Assembly (NCBI GenBank): GCA_026018925.1
Contig: JAKSZU010000009.1
Span: 73,318,041 to 73,382,040 of the forward strand
Reading direction: 5' to 3'
DNA length: 64,000 nt
Source: Tupaia tana
Taxonomy: Eukaryota; Chordata; Mammalia; Scandentia; Tupaiidae
Of the stretch, positions 36,868-48,469 are shown one piece after another. The notes under the pieces were generated by a model, which was not told the DNA's origin, made no database searches, and saw only the letters and a list, made by a program, of their open reading frames with translations. A program made the translations under genes and the position numbers. Each line of letters opens with the position of its first letter. Within the stretch, counting starts at the first letter, position 1.

Positions 36868-37098
36868 TGGCCCAGCCCCATAGTGAAGCATTAAGTACTG
36901 TACATAGGGAGCTGGATCCCAAATATCCAACTATGGTTTGAATCCTGGCCCACACAGCTTGAAAAGCACACCAGGCATGAGTGAATGAGTACCCAAAAAC
37001 CCCAATAGGATAAAGAAATAGAGAAAAGAGGATTATGGCATGGCCATGCCCCTTATGGCATGCACACTCTTTGGCATTAAAAGAGAGAGAGAAAAAAA
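36868..37098 (+). mobile_element. SINE family A variant (A2)
   Basis: CATGGCCCAGCCCCATAGTG head, GCTTGAAAAGCACACCAGGC body, end GGCATTAAAAGAGAG. Confidence 0.75.
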
Positions 37099-37230
37099 TC
37101 CAGAAGTATTTTAATGAAGAGACAGACATCTCTACTTAATTATTAAATATCATTTAATAAATCATATTTTTAATGATAACCCAGTCAATAGTTTGATTAA
37201 TTTTTATACTTATCCTTTAAAAATACTCAG

Positions 37231-37470
37231 GAGAGGTTCTAGATGGTGACACAGCAGTAAAATGCAATGCTCTGCAAGGTTGACCCACATGGGAGGGCTA
37301 TGGGTTTGCACCTGGAGATCTCCCCAGGCCCACTGAGTGTGCATGCACTCATGATCCAGAGTTTCCTGAAACTGGGGATTAATTACAACATCAAAACCCT
37401 ACTGAGGGTGCTCTTTCTCTGTCTTGCTCACACACACATTTATGGAGAAAATAAATAAATAAACCAAAAA
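37231..37470 (+). mobile_element. SINE-like family B, copy 3
   Basis: TGGTGACACAGCAGTAAAAT and GTTGACCCACATGGGAGG head; GGGTTTGCACCTGG could be a B box; A-rich tail with AAATAAATAAAT. Confidence 0.65.
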
Positions 37471-37475
37471 AAAAT

Positions 37476-37561
37476 AATCAGGAAAATGCATACTGTAGTT
37501 CAGAAATATTTCCATCTAAAATAGTAAAGACTTATGAAAAATAAAGTTTTATTGCTTGAAG
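37476..37561 (+). repeat. 86-bp direct duplication, copy A
   Basis: Identical to 38713-38798, about 1.2 kb downstream. It follows the A-rich tail of a SINE-like element. It is far too long for a target-site duplication. Confidence 0.9.
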
Positions 37562-37693
37562 GAGTATGTAATTTAGCTTTCTAGAATGACTCATTTCCGA
37601 AGATATTGTGGAATGGGAGCATATATAGAGACATAAGTGTGTTGTGGTGACTAAAGAAAATTTAAATATCTTCAAATCAAATTTTGGAGAACA

Positions 37694-37935
37694 GGGATAG
37701 TGTAATGGTTACGTCACTGGACTCCCACATAGTTGGCTGTGGTTTGAGTCCTTGACCTGGAGGACCTTGAAACTCACTCTGGATACATGTGCATACATGC
37801 CCAAAACCCCTAGGGGGGAATGGAGGATAAGAGATTGAAGCATGCCCATCTCCGTTGGGGGTGATTTCCCACTTTCTGCTCTCTGTCTCTGGCAAGCACA
37901 AGTGCCCTATAGCAAGAATGTCTCTCTAAAAAAGA
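37694..37935 (+). mobile_element. SINE family A, intermediate
   Basis: The target duplication (TTTTGGAGAACA before, ATTTGGAGAACA after) shows that the first bases of the head, up to GGATAGTGTAATGG, are lost or replaced. Confidence 0.82.
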
Positions 37936-37947
37936 ATTTGGAGAACA

Positions 37948-38410
37948 TCTAAATAGTATACAATTACACATGAAACATACGTTGTCATGGTCAACAAAAT
38001 AAACATCCCAACATAAAATACGTGGAAGTATATTATTACTAATATCTTTCATTTGTTTCAAAAATTTTCTAAGCTTTTAATCAAAAAGGAAGTTATTCAT
38101 ATTTTCATTTATAAAAGCTTCTGAGAGACAGAAAACAGATTCTGTGCTTTTTAAATGGTTCTTAACTAGCAATATCAACCCAAAACTATTGCACTTTAGC
38201 AAACATTAAATAGCTGTGGTTTTAATTTAACTTGGAATATAGTTTCTTAGAGTTTAGTATGATCTACATTTTCAAAATACAATGCTATATTTCTATGTTG
38301 GACCAAAATTGAGTAAGTGCCTTATAGCTTTCTCAGCTGCTGATTATACATAGAATAACTAGACACAATTTTAGAAGTAACTACTTGAGCACTCTGAAAA
38401 TAAGCAAAAG
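37948..38410. other. Intron 1, no feature seen
   Basis: AT-rich, no repeat or gene recognised. Confidence 0.4.
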
Positions 38411-38712
38411 CAGAAGCACTGGGAAAGAAAGAGTTTGGAGAAGCCACCATATACAGATGGGTTTCCCTGATTTTTCCTCTTTTATCTTGAGGCCCAAAGT
38501 TGGATCTCAGTCATGGATCTACAGAGTGATATGCTGCTGCCTAAAACTATAATGGAGCCTGTAGTCTCAACAGTGTGGGGGAGAAATTCTGAGTCAGTCT
38601 CTTTCTCTTCCACTTTTGTCTCATGGATGACTTCAATTGCAGAGCTGTGTTGCAGTGGCAGTGGAATAACCAAAGAAGATCTAAAAGAAAACCCATATTA
38701 AAAAATAAAAAA
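38411..38712. other. Unassigned A-tailed segment
   Basis: About 300 bp with more balanced base composition than its surroundings, ending in an A-rich run. It has overlapping short ORFs of 62 codons (+, from 38513) and 63 codons (-, 38482-38673), neither recognised. It could be a processed transcript fragment or part of an old LINE-1 5' region. Confidence 0.3.
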
Positions 38713-38798
38713 AATCAGGAAAATGCATACTGTAGTTCAGAAATATTTCCATCTAAAATAGTAAAGACTTATGAAAAATAAAGTTTTATTGCTTGAAG
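38713..38798 (+). repeat. 86-bp direct duplication, copy B
   Basis: Second copy of 37476-37561. It is preceded by an A-rich stretch that ends the unassigned 38411-38712 segment and followed by what looks like the 5' part of an old LINE-1. Confidence 0.9.
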
Positions 38799-39208
38799 AA
38801 GAAAAAGTGGTCCCTGCAGGTTAAATAGTATGTGAAGAATCCCAGAGAGGAGGCAGGTGGAGAAGAAATATTTAATACTGTTGTTAAACCTACAAAAGTT
38901 TCAAACTTACCCTTGATTTGCTCCTGAGTGGAACAGATCTAAAGCAACATAGCAAAAGATTTGAAAACTAAACTGGCTTGCCAACAGTAAGCAAAACAGA
39001 AATTGCAGTCCTAACCTGATAGAGTTGATTGCCTATAAACTACATCCCTCCAAATCAATATTATCAAGTGGATTCTAACAAATAATATTCAAAAGAATCA
39101 AGATATAGTCTAAACTTTTGGCAAGAGGTGCCCACACCAATATGATATGACCTACATGTTGGAATTATAAAAATAGATGTTTTAGCAGTTATTAAATCTA
39201 TGTACTTT

Positions 39209-40098
39209 CTCTTTATCCACTGGAACCATGGAGGGCATTTAAGAGAAGAAAAAGAAGGTTCCTGCTGTGGCAGAAACCAAGAAAAAGGCTCCTGCAGTGG
39301 AAGCCACCAAGAAAAAGGTTCCTGCTGTGCTAGAACCCTTAAGAAAAAGCAAAGGAATTTTGAGGAGCTGCAGATCAAGCACCCGAGATAAAAGTATTCT
39401 TAAAAGATGCTTCACAAAGTAAGGAGGAAGCTTATCTATGAAAAAACTAAGCAGTATCATAAGGAATATAGACAGATTTACAGAACTAAGATTTGCATGG
39501 CCAGGATGGCAAGAAAAGCTGGCAACTTCTATGTACCTGCAGAACCCAAATTGGCATTTGTCATCAGGATCAGAGGTATCAATGGAGCCCTAAGGTTCAA
39601 AAGGTGTTGCAGCTTCTTTGTCTTCATGAAGTCTTCAATGGCACCTTTGTTAGACTCAAGGAGGCCTCAATTAACATGCTGAAAATTGTGAAACCATACC
39701 TTGCATGTGGGTACCTGAATCTGAAGTCAGTAAGTGAGCTGATCTACAAGCATGGTTATGGCAAAATCAATAAGAAGTGAATTGCTTTGACAGATAACTC
39801 TTTGAATGCTCGATTTCTTGGTAAATTTGGCATCATCTGCATAGAGGATCTGATTCATGAAACCTATACTGTTGGAAAATGCTTCAAAGAAGCAAATAAG
39901 TTCCTGTGGCTCTTCAAATTATTTTTTCTACAAGTTGGAATGAAGAAAAAACCACCCATTTTGTACAAGGTGGAGATGCTGGCAACAGGGATGACTAGAT
40001 CAACAGACTTATTAGAAAGATGAACTAAGGTATACATCATGATTATTTTTGTAATCTGGGCAGTAAATAAACAGTGACTGTATTCAGACTGAAAAAAA
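39209..40098 (+). pseudogene. RPL7: RPL7 processed pseudogene (60S ribosomal protein uL30)
   Basis: An intron-less copy of ribosomal protein L7 mRNA, from a 5' UTR-like CTGGAACC before ATG (39228) to a 3' UTR with AATAAA (40065-40070) and a short A-rich end. Codon 5 is TAA where Glu is expected. At least two frameshifts follow: the frame changes near 39340 and again near 39590. Readable blocks include [37 protein letters not shown], and, after a stop at 39778, [17 protein letters not shown]. The N-terminus carries three Lys-rich repeats (KKK-PAV type), a known feature of mammalian L7. It lies in an old LINE-1 and is not functional. No clear target-site duplication is visible because a fold-back follows the tail. 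Confidence 0.9.
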
Positions 40099-40104
40099 CC
40101 CCAT

Positions 40105-40205
40105 AAAACAAAAAACTATGCACTCTTAGATGAAAATAAACACCTTAATATTTTACTTTTTTCAAGGTGTTTATTTTTATCTAAGAGTGCATAGTTTTTT
40201 GTTTT
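40105..40205. repeat. Fold-back inverted repeat, about 42-bp arms, 17-bp spacer
   Basis: The left arm (40105-40146) and right arm (40164-40205) are reverse complements with one mismatch; the arm core is CTATGCACTCTTAGAT. The spacer is 40147-40163. The structure starts straight after the RPL7 pseudogene tail and ends where a SINE without its tRNA head begins at about 40207. It matches no transposon ends that I know. Confidence 0.9.
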
Positions 40206-40206
40206 T

Positions 40207-40460
40207 AAGGCAGTGTGAACCCGAGACCTTGCAGCCTGAAAATCATACTAGGAACATATGCATGTATGCCCAAAATCCCAAGAGAAGACTGGAGGAGAAG
40301 AGACTGTGGTAGAACCATCTTCCCTGGGGAGGGGGGTGATTTCTCACTTTTCCTTTCTTTCTCTCTCTCTCTGTCTCTGGTGAGTGTATGTGCCTTAAAG
40401 CAAAAATAAACAAACAAAAAAGACATGAAACAAAACAAACAAATGAGCAAACAAAGCAAA
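40207..40460 (+). mobile_element. SINE family A lacking its tRNA head
   Basis: Begins at AAGGCAGTGTGAACCCGAGA, inside the B-box region, directly at the end of the fold-back. Body and CT-rich tail are normal. Confidence 0.8.
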
Positions 40461-40477
40461 ATAAAAAATGAAATACC

Positions 40478-40677
40478 AGGCTAGCCCCAAAACCTAGAGG
40501 TTAAGGGGAGACAGATTCCACATGGCCAACCATAGTTTGAATCTCAGTCCTGGTTGCTTGAAAAACACACCAGGCAAATATGGATGCAGGATGAAGATCC
40601 TAACAGGCTGGAGAAATGGAGGAGAAGGGATTGTTATGTGACTATGTTTCTTTCCATCAGGGGTTGCTTTATTCCTC

Positions 40678-40722
<45 letters not shown>

Positions 40723-40800
40723 CTTCTGCCCTCTATATCTCTCTAATGAGTGCATTTGCCCTCTGGCAATTACTTCCCCCCCAAAAAAAAAGAAAAAAAC
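40478..40800 (+). mobile_element. SINE family A variant (A2)
   Basis: GGCTAGCCCCAAAACCTAGA head, (CT)n at about 40678-40720. Flanks AAAAATGAAATAC and AAATATGAAATAC are the target duplication. Confidence 0.82.
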
Positions 40801-41226
40801 AAATATGAAATACTAGTTTTTCTTATTAAGTTCTTTAAAATGTGTGTAGATATTGTGATTAAAAATGACAACATTGTCCAGTGGGATTTTCATTATATAT
40901 AGATGTTCTATATATGACAACTATAACACAAAGGCAAGAAGGTAAAGGGACCTATGTGGTTGTAACTGAGTTTGTAAAATATTAACTGTTTAAAAAGAAA
41001 TATTGGATATTTATATTGCAATTCATAAAACAATTGATTTTAAAATATGCAAATATATTGAGCCCAAAAACTAATAATTGAAACAGAATACTAAAAAGAA
41101 TTCAAGTAATTTTTTTTTGGAAAGGGGAAACAGAAGAATAAAATGTTGTATGGAAAAAACAAAATAGATAAAATGGTATACCTAAATCTAATCATATTAG
41201 TAATTACATTAAATGTAAGTGATCTA

Positions 41227-41472
41227 GGGACCAGAAGATGGCATAATGGTTATGTCACTGGACTCCCATGTAGTCGATCACATTTTGGGTGGCTTAAAAC
41301 TCATGCCAGGCATGTGTGTGCATGCCCAAGATCCTGAGAGGAGAACAAAAGAGAAGGCCTTGTGGCATGGCCATCCCCTCTGGGGGTGGATTTCTCTCTT
41401 TCCGTCTCTGTTTCTCTGTGTCTCTCCCATGAGTGCACTTACCCGATAGCAAAAATCTTTCTTTTAGAAAAA
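41227..41472 (+). mobile_element. SINE family A with B-box deletion
   Basis: GGGACCAGAAGATGGCATAA head; GATCACATTTTGGGTGGCTT shows that most of the B box is missing. Confidence 0.83.
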
Positions 41473-41768
41473 GATAAGTAGCCTAAACATACAAAATAAA
41501 ATATATATTATAATATCCAATTATATGCTTTACAGAAAAAATACACATTATATATAAAGACATAGGTCAAAAGTAAAAAGAAAATGAAATATTATGACAG
41601 AGGAATTAAAACAAAGCTGGAATATATATCTTAGTATCTGAATAATAATGCAGAATAAGAAATAATAGCAGGAATAAACAGGGGCATTACATAATAAATA
41701 AAGAAGAAAAGGTCCATTCACCTAAAAGATTTCCTAATCCTAAATATATGTGTGCCTAACAGCAGATC

Positions 41769-41770
41769 TT

Positions 41771-41811
<41 letters not shown>
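41769..41811. repeat. (TA)n microsatellite
   Basis: About 21 uninterrupted TA units in LINE-1 H. Confidence 0.95.
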
Positions 41812-41814
<3 letters not shown>

Positions 41815-42080
41815 CAAAAAATGATAGAACTGAAAATAGAAATAGACAAATCCACAGCTATACTTGGGGACCTTACTTTTCCTCTTTCACTAATTGATAG
41901 AATGTTTAGTCAGAAAATCAGTAAGTATGTAAAAGACCTTAACTATCAACAAATATTACCTAGTTGACATTTTTCAGAACTGTTCACCAAACAACAGCAA
42001 AAAGCAAATTCCTTTCAAATATGCATGAAGCATTCACACACAAAAAAACATATTCTGAACCATAAAACAAACTTAAACAT

Positions 42081-42275
42081 TGGGCCAACAAGTAGCATGG
42101 AGGTTAATTAAGACACTGGATCCCACATGTCCTGTTGTGTAGTTCAAGTCTCAGACCTACTCGCTTGAAACAGACTCTGGGCACATGTGCATGGGCCCAA
42201 AATCCCAAGGGAAGACTGGAGGAGAAGGGATTATTAGTGTGGCCATCCACCCCTGGTGAGGATAATTTCTCATTT

Positions 42276-42326
<51 letters not shown>

Positions 42327-42385
42327 GTCTGTGAACATGTGCTCCCTACAGCATAAACAAACAAACAAACAAAAAACCCCCAAAA
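42081..42385 (+). mobile_element. SINE family A, old, with CT expansion
   Basis: TTGGGCCAACAAGTAGCATG head, (CT)n at 42283-42323, (AAAC)n tail. Confidence 0.8.
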
Positions 42386-42675
42386 ACTAAAGAATTGAAA
42401 TCATACAAAATATTTATCTAATTATAACTAAGCTAAATGAGAAATTAATTTTAAAAAGATAGTTGACATGAATCCCTAAATATTTTAATTTAACAATAAA
42501 CTAGGGAAATGAGAGCTATTTTGAACCAAATGACAATTAAAATAAATTCTATGAAAATTTGTAGAATTTGACAAAAGTAGAATTTAGAAGTAAATTTATA
42601 ATATTAATTCCTTTTATTTATAACAGAAGAAAGGCCTCAGATCAAAAGTAAAAGCTTCTATCTTAAGAAACTATA

Positions 42676-42960
42676 AGAGGGTCAGCAGGTGGCATGATAG
42701 TTAAGGTGCTAAACTCCTTCATAACTAACAACTGCTACCAGACCTGGCAGCTTGAAAATCACACCAGGTGGGTGTGTGTGCATGCCCCAAATCTCAGGAG
42801 GATAATGGAGGAGAAGGGATGGCAGAATGGCTATCCATCCTGGGGCGTGATTTCTCAGTTTCCTTTTCACTGTCTGTCTCTATTTGTCTGGAGAGTCAAT
42901 ACACCTTATGGAACAAAACTAAAAAAAAAAAAAAAAAAGAAAAAAGAAAAAAAAAAGAAA
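42676..42960 (+). mobile_element. SINE family A, old
   Basis: GAGGGTCAGCAGGTGGCATG head; AAATCTCAGGAGGATAATGG body; long A-rich tail. Confidence 0.8.
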
Positions 42961-43564
42961 AGTAAATTAGAAAACTAGAAGAAGAGTACATTTAAATTAA
43001 AGTCAAGCAAAGCAGAAGGAAGGGAATAGTAAAGATAAGAGCAGAAGTCAATGAAAATTAAGGCGGAAAAACAAAAGACAAAAATCAGTGAAATCAAAAG
43101 CTTTCAGAGAATGTATAAAAGCAATAGACTTCTTGTCAAAATGAGGAATAGATATTAACAATAATAGTACTAACATCAAGAAATAAAAAATAATAGTGTG
43201 AGTGATACATATGTTAACTATCTAGATTTAACTACTTATATATATATTTCAAAAATCATGTGCATGGTACATACAATTTTGTCAATTTAAAAATTTATTA
43301 TCTTTAACAGAGATTTAAAGAATATGTAATAGCAATGAAAGGCATATTTCCTGACTCATTACCCTAGTACCAAAAACAAATGTAGTACAAGAAAAGAAAA
43401 GCACAGATATCCCTCATAAATAAAGACTCAAAAAGTCTCAACAAAATAGTTATGAATCAAATCAAGAAAAATACATTATGATCTAGTGAGATTTATTCCA
43501 GGAATGAAAGTTTGGTTTAACATTTGAAAATAAATCAGCATAATTTACCATATCAATGATAACA

Positions 43565-43705
43565 CATATGTTGATGTGCTTGATTGAGCCAATATACAAT
43601 GTATTCTGGATGGACAATCTCATTTTGTATGCTATAATGATGTATAGTAATACGAATGTAAATAAATAAATTTAAATTTTAAAAAAGTTTAAAGAATAAA
43701 AACTA
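43565..43705 (+). mobile_element. Possible short LINE-1 3' end
   Basis: ATACAATGTATTCTGGATGG and ATAAATAAATTTAAATTTTA look like a LINE-1 3' terminus inserted in copy H. Weak. Confidence 0.35.
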
Positions 43706-43710
43706 TACAA

Positions 43711-43985
43711 TCAGGGCCAACCAGTGGCCTGGAAGTTAAGGCAACTGGATCTCACATGGCCAACCATGCAGTCCCAATGCAGCAGCTTTAAAATATTGCT
43801 TATATGTTGCATGGGAGCCCAAAATTCCAACAGGAGGGAGAAATGGAGGAGGAGGAGGAGGAAATACAACCTGACAATGCCCTTGTGGGGAGTGCTTTCT
43901 CTTTTTTCCCCTCTCTCTCTCTTTTGCTGTCTCTGTCATGCAAGTACATGTGGCCTCTGGCAAGTTTTTTAAATTTTTTTTAAAC
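43711..43985 (+). mobile_element. SINE family A variant (A2)
   Basis: GGGCCAACCAGTGGCCTGGA head, GGAGGAGGAGGAGG block in the body, CTCTGGCAAGTTTTTT end. Confidence 0.78.
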
Positions 43986-44634
43986 AAAGCTAGCAATCAT
44001 CTTAATGGTCAAGAAAAAGAATTCAATAAAATTCAACTTTTGTTTATGATAATGATGATGAAAATAATTATGAAAACTCTCTGTTTAATAAAAACAAAAG
44101 AGAACTTTCTTAACCAGGTATATAATATCTATGAAAATCATACTTAATAATAAAAGACAATGCTTTCCCTCTAAAGACAAGAACAAGGAAGGATGGCCAT
44201 TCTTACAACTCCTATTAAAATATTAGGCTATATCTCCTAGCTAGTAAAATAAGTCAAAGTAAGAAAATAAAAGGAATACATAATAAGAAAAAATAAGCCT
44301 GTTTCTATTTGTAGATGACAAGTTGTATAGAAAATATGTAGTAATGACCATAAAGCTCTTGGAACCAATATGATTTTAGCAAAGTCACAGAATATAAAGT
44401 CAATATACCAAAATTGTTTGTATGTTGATAAGTAAGCAATGAACAATTTGATTTTTTTTTTAAAGTTAAAAGCAATTTCAATAGTACTTCCACTCAAAGT
44501 AATAGGAAATACATAGGTACAAATTTATCAGAATATATTCTGGGTCTATGTGCTGAATACTAAATCATTAGTAAAACAAATCAAAAGAGATCTAAATAGG
44601 CAGATTTTCATGAATTAAAAGACAGTATTGTTAA

Positions 44635-47254
44635 AACAGATAAGGACAGCACAAGGAAGGAAAAGTAAAGACCAATACCAGTTCTCAACAAGATATTAGA
44701 AAATCGTATTCAACAACTTATAAAACAGATTATACATCGTGATCAGGTAGGCTTTATTCCAGGAATGCAAGGTTGGTTCAACATATGCAAAACCATAAAT
44801 GTAATACAACATATTAACAGGAAGAAAGATAAAAACCATATAGTCATATCAGTTAATGCAGAAAAAGCATTTGATAAGATACAACATCCCTTCATGATCA
44901 AGACTCTCAGCAAAATTGGCATAGAAGGGTCATTTCACAACACAGTAAAAGTTATCTATGAAAAACCCATAGTGAACATCATCCTGAATGGAAAAAGCTG
45001 AAAGCTCTTCCACTAAAAAGGGTACAAGACAAGGATGCCCACTTTCTCTACTCCTTTTCAATACAGTATTGGAAGTCCTCACCAATGCAATCAGAAAAGA
45101 GGAAAAAATAAAAGGCATTCAAATAGGAAAAGAAGAGGCAAAACTCTCTCTATTCGCATATGACATGATTGTATACACAGAAGACCCAATGGTTTCCATG
45201 AAAAAATTTCTGGAAGTAATACACAAATACAGTAAAATTGAAGGATACAAAATCAATATACAGAAATCTATTTCGTTTCTATATATGAACAACAGGCAGG
45301 TGGAGATAGAACTGAAAAAAGTTATTCCATTTACCATAGCCACAAAAAGTATAAGATACTTAGGAATAAATCTAACCAATGAAGTTAAAGATCTCCACAA
45401 AGAGAATTATGAGAAGCTAAAAACAGAAATTGAAAATGACACAAAAAAGTGGAAGGACATCCCATATTCCTGGATTGGAAGAATTAATATAAACAAAATG
45501 GCAATTCTACCCAAATTAATCTACATATTTAATGCAATCCCAATAAAAATACCAGACACATTCTTCACAGATCTAGGAAAGACAATCATAAAACTCACTT
45601 GGAATCATAAAAGATCCCGTATTGCCAAAGCAATTCTGCACAAGAAGAGCGGAGTGGGTGGCATGTTACTCCCTGACCCAAAAATATACTACAAAGCTGT
45701 GGTAATAAAAACAGCATGGTACTGTCACAGAAACAGACATGTGGACCAATGGAACAGAATAGAGTCCCCAGGAACAAATTCCCAAACATACAGTCAACTG
45801 ATTTTTGACAAGGGGTACCAGTCAATCCAGTGGGAAAAGGAAAACCTCTTCAGCAAATGCTGCTGGAAAAACTGTATTTCCACCTGCAGAAAGATGGGTC
45901 TGAAACCCTACCTCTCACCTTTGACAAAAATCAAGTCAAGGTGGATCAAAGATCTAAATCTAAGACTGCAAACTATAAAATTGCTCCTGGAAAACACTGG
46001 AGAAACTGTGGGACACACTGGGGTAGGGAAAGACTTCTTGAAAAAGACCCCCAAAGCACAGTTGATAATCCCCAAAATAGACAGATGGGATTACATCAGA
46101 CTAAGTAGTTTCTGCATAACAAAAGACACAGTAATTAGTGTGAATGGACAACCCTCAGAATGGGAAAATCTTTTTGTCAACTACACTTCAGATAAGGGAC
46201 TGATAACCAGAATACACAAGGAACTTAAGCAGCTGTTCAGAAAAAAGGTATCAATCCTATTAAAAGATGGGACAATGAGTTGAAAAACCCCACTCTCTAA
46301 AGATGACATAGGAATAGCCAAAAGGCACATGAAAAAATGCTCAACATCTCTCATTGTAAGGGAAATGCAGATCAAAACAACAATGAGATACCACCTAACC
46401 CCAGTCAGAATGACTAAGATTAAAAAACAAAACATGATTTAAGTGCTGGCAGGAGTCTGGTGAAAGGGATACTCTCTTAAACTGCTGGTGGGAATGTAAA
46501 TTGGTCCAGTTACTCTGGAGAACAATTTGGAAATTCCTCAAAAATCTACAAATAGAACTACCATATGATCCAGCAATCCCAATTCTTGGTATCTACCCAA
46601 AGTACAAAAGAATTCTTAACCAGAAAAGTGCTTGCACGTCAAAGTTTATTGCAGCATCATTCACAATTGCTACGACATGGAACCAACCCAGATGCCCACG
46701 AACAAATGAATGTGTTGAAAATCTGTGCCACGTATACTCTATGGAATACTATTCAGCCATAAAAAACAAAACCCTGGCTTTTGACAGAAAGTGGAAGAAT
46801 GTGGAATATTTACTGCTGAGTGAAGCAAGCTAGGCTATGAAGGAGAGAAAGTGTATGTCCCCACTTAATATATACTGAGCGTCTTCACTCGATGACTGAA
46901 ACCGATTGACTGAAGGTTATAGAAACACAGTAAAAGGATGTAAATACCAGATATAGTGTGTGTGAAAGAGTAGGGCCTGTGGAAGGACACGTAGAAGAAA
47001 AATAAAGAGGTAAAGCATTAATGGGACAAGGAAATGTAATATTTGTTGAAGATATTTTATAGTTTTATCACTTGGACTAGGGAGCAATGTTTACGTGTTG
47101 AAATATTCACTTTGTAAGCGAAATAATGTGATTGAATGTATAAAAAAAATGAAATAAAAGAGTAAATAGAAATAAGAAAATTAAATAAATAAATAAATAA
47201 ATAACAGATTACATATACAGATGGCTCTGGGGAAAAATACTGAAACAGAAAAAG
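44635..47254 (+). mobile_element. Younger LINE-1 (copy I), 5'-truncated, nested in copy H
   Basis: The perfect 16-bp duplication AAGACAGTATTGTTAA (44619-44634 and 47255-47270) bounds it, and copy H reads on across it. It begins inside ORF2 at the NYRPISL-equivalent region and includes most of the reverse transcriptase and the C-terminal domain. A 431-codon ORF (44988-46283) begins after a frameshift; RQGCPLS is present, but the active-site motif reads FAYD in place of FADD, so it is dead. After a stop at 46281-46283 the C-terminus goes on with several stops to a 3' UTR and A-rich tail at about 47200. The last 50 nt before the duplication are not LINE-1. Confidence 0.9.
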
Positions 47255-48469
47255 AAGACAGTATTGTTAAGATGCTAATTCCTAAAATGTTGTGTAAATT
47301 CAAAATAATTTTAAAACTTATCCTAACAGGGTATTTTTTTTGGTAGATATCAATAAACGGGTTCCAAAATTTATATGGGAATGTAATGCATGAAGACTAG
47401 CAAACTTAACCACAATCCATAACAATATACACTCCATGAAATAAAAAATAAGATCGATTTCGTAAAAGTGTAAAACTTCTCTGTAAAATACACTGTTAAT
47501 AAAATAACAAAACAAGCCACTGACAAGGTGATAGCCTCTCAAGTAATATTTTTGCTAAAGCATTTATATGCAGAAAATATGGTAAACCTTTAAAATTTAA
47601 TAATAAGTGAATAAGCAACCCAGTTTAAAACTTAAGGAAGTACTTCCCACAAAGAAGACATATGGATGGCAAATAAGTATGTGAAAAGATGCTCAACATC
47701 ATTGGTTGCTAAGGAAATATAAATTAAAACCACAATAAAAATGTGTACAATTACACACCAATTAGAGTGGATAATTTCTTTAAAAAAATCTGAGGCTAGC
47801 AAGTGTTGATGAAGAAATGAATTGAAATTTTCATCAAATATTGAAGAGAATGCAAATTTTATAGGCACTTCTGAAAATAGTTTAGCAGCTTCTAACAAAG
47901 TTAAACATGCACTTAATATATGACCCAATAATCCCACTTTGAGTTATTTATTCAAGAGAAGTGAAAACACACTTCCACACCAAAACTTGTATACAAATGT
48001 TCTCATCAGCTGTTATATTCATAACAGCCAAGAACTTGAAATAGCCAAAATGTCCTTCTGTGAATAAATGAATGAATTGTAACACATTTATATAACAGAA
48101 TACTTCTTTGTAAAAAAAAAGGAGCAAACTACTGATAACACACAGGAACATAAGTGAATCTTGAATGCATTATGTTAAGTGAAAGAAACTGGGTTTGGGA
48201 GGCTATGTAGTGTATGATTCCATTTAGATAATTTATATAAAAGTCAAAATGACAGGAACATACTAGCAGTTGCTAGGAACTGGGACAGCTGGAGGGGTTG
48301 ATGATAAAGAAGCATCATAGGGGAAACTTGGTGGAGTTATGCAACCATTCTGTCTTAATTGAAGTAATGATTTTATGACTACATATCTTCATCTTAAGTC
48401 ATAAATCTGTACACTAAAGAGAGTGAATTTTAGTCTGTGTAAATTTAAAAGTGAATAACAGTAAGTTAA

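Larger units (their letters stand above)
38799..48465 (+). mobile_element. Old LINE-1 (copy H), plus strand, heavily interrupted
   Basis: 5' UTR/ORF1-like text at 38799-39208, then ORF2 start (TAATTACATTAAATGTAAGT, 41200), endonuclease (41680-42080), reverse transcriptase (GATTTATTCCAGGAATGAAA, 43490; 44160-44618), C-terminus (47271-48200) and 3' UTR to about 48465. It hosts the RPL7 pseudogene, eight or so SINEs and the younger LINE-1 I. The 5' limit is uncertain. No ORF survives. Confidence 0.7.

Noticed and set aside
44988-46283. 431-codon ORF as a functional reverse transcriptase gene
   Set aside because: It is a 5'-truncated LINE-1 ORF2 with a frameshift, a changed active site (FAYD) and a stop before the C-terminus.
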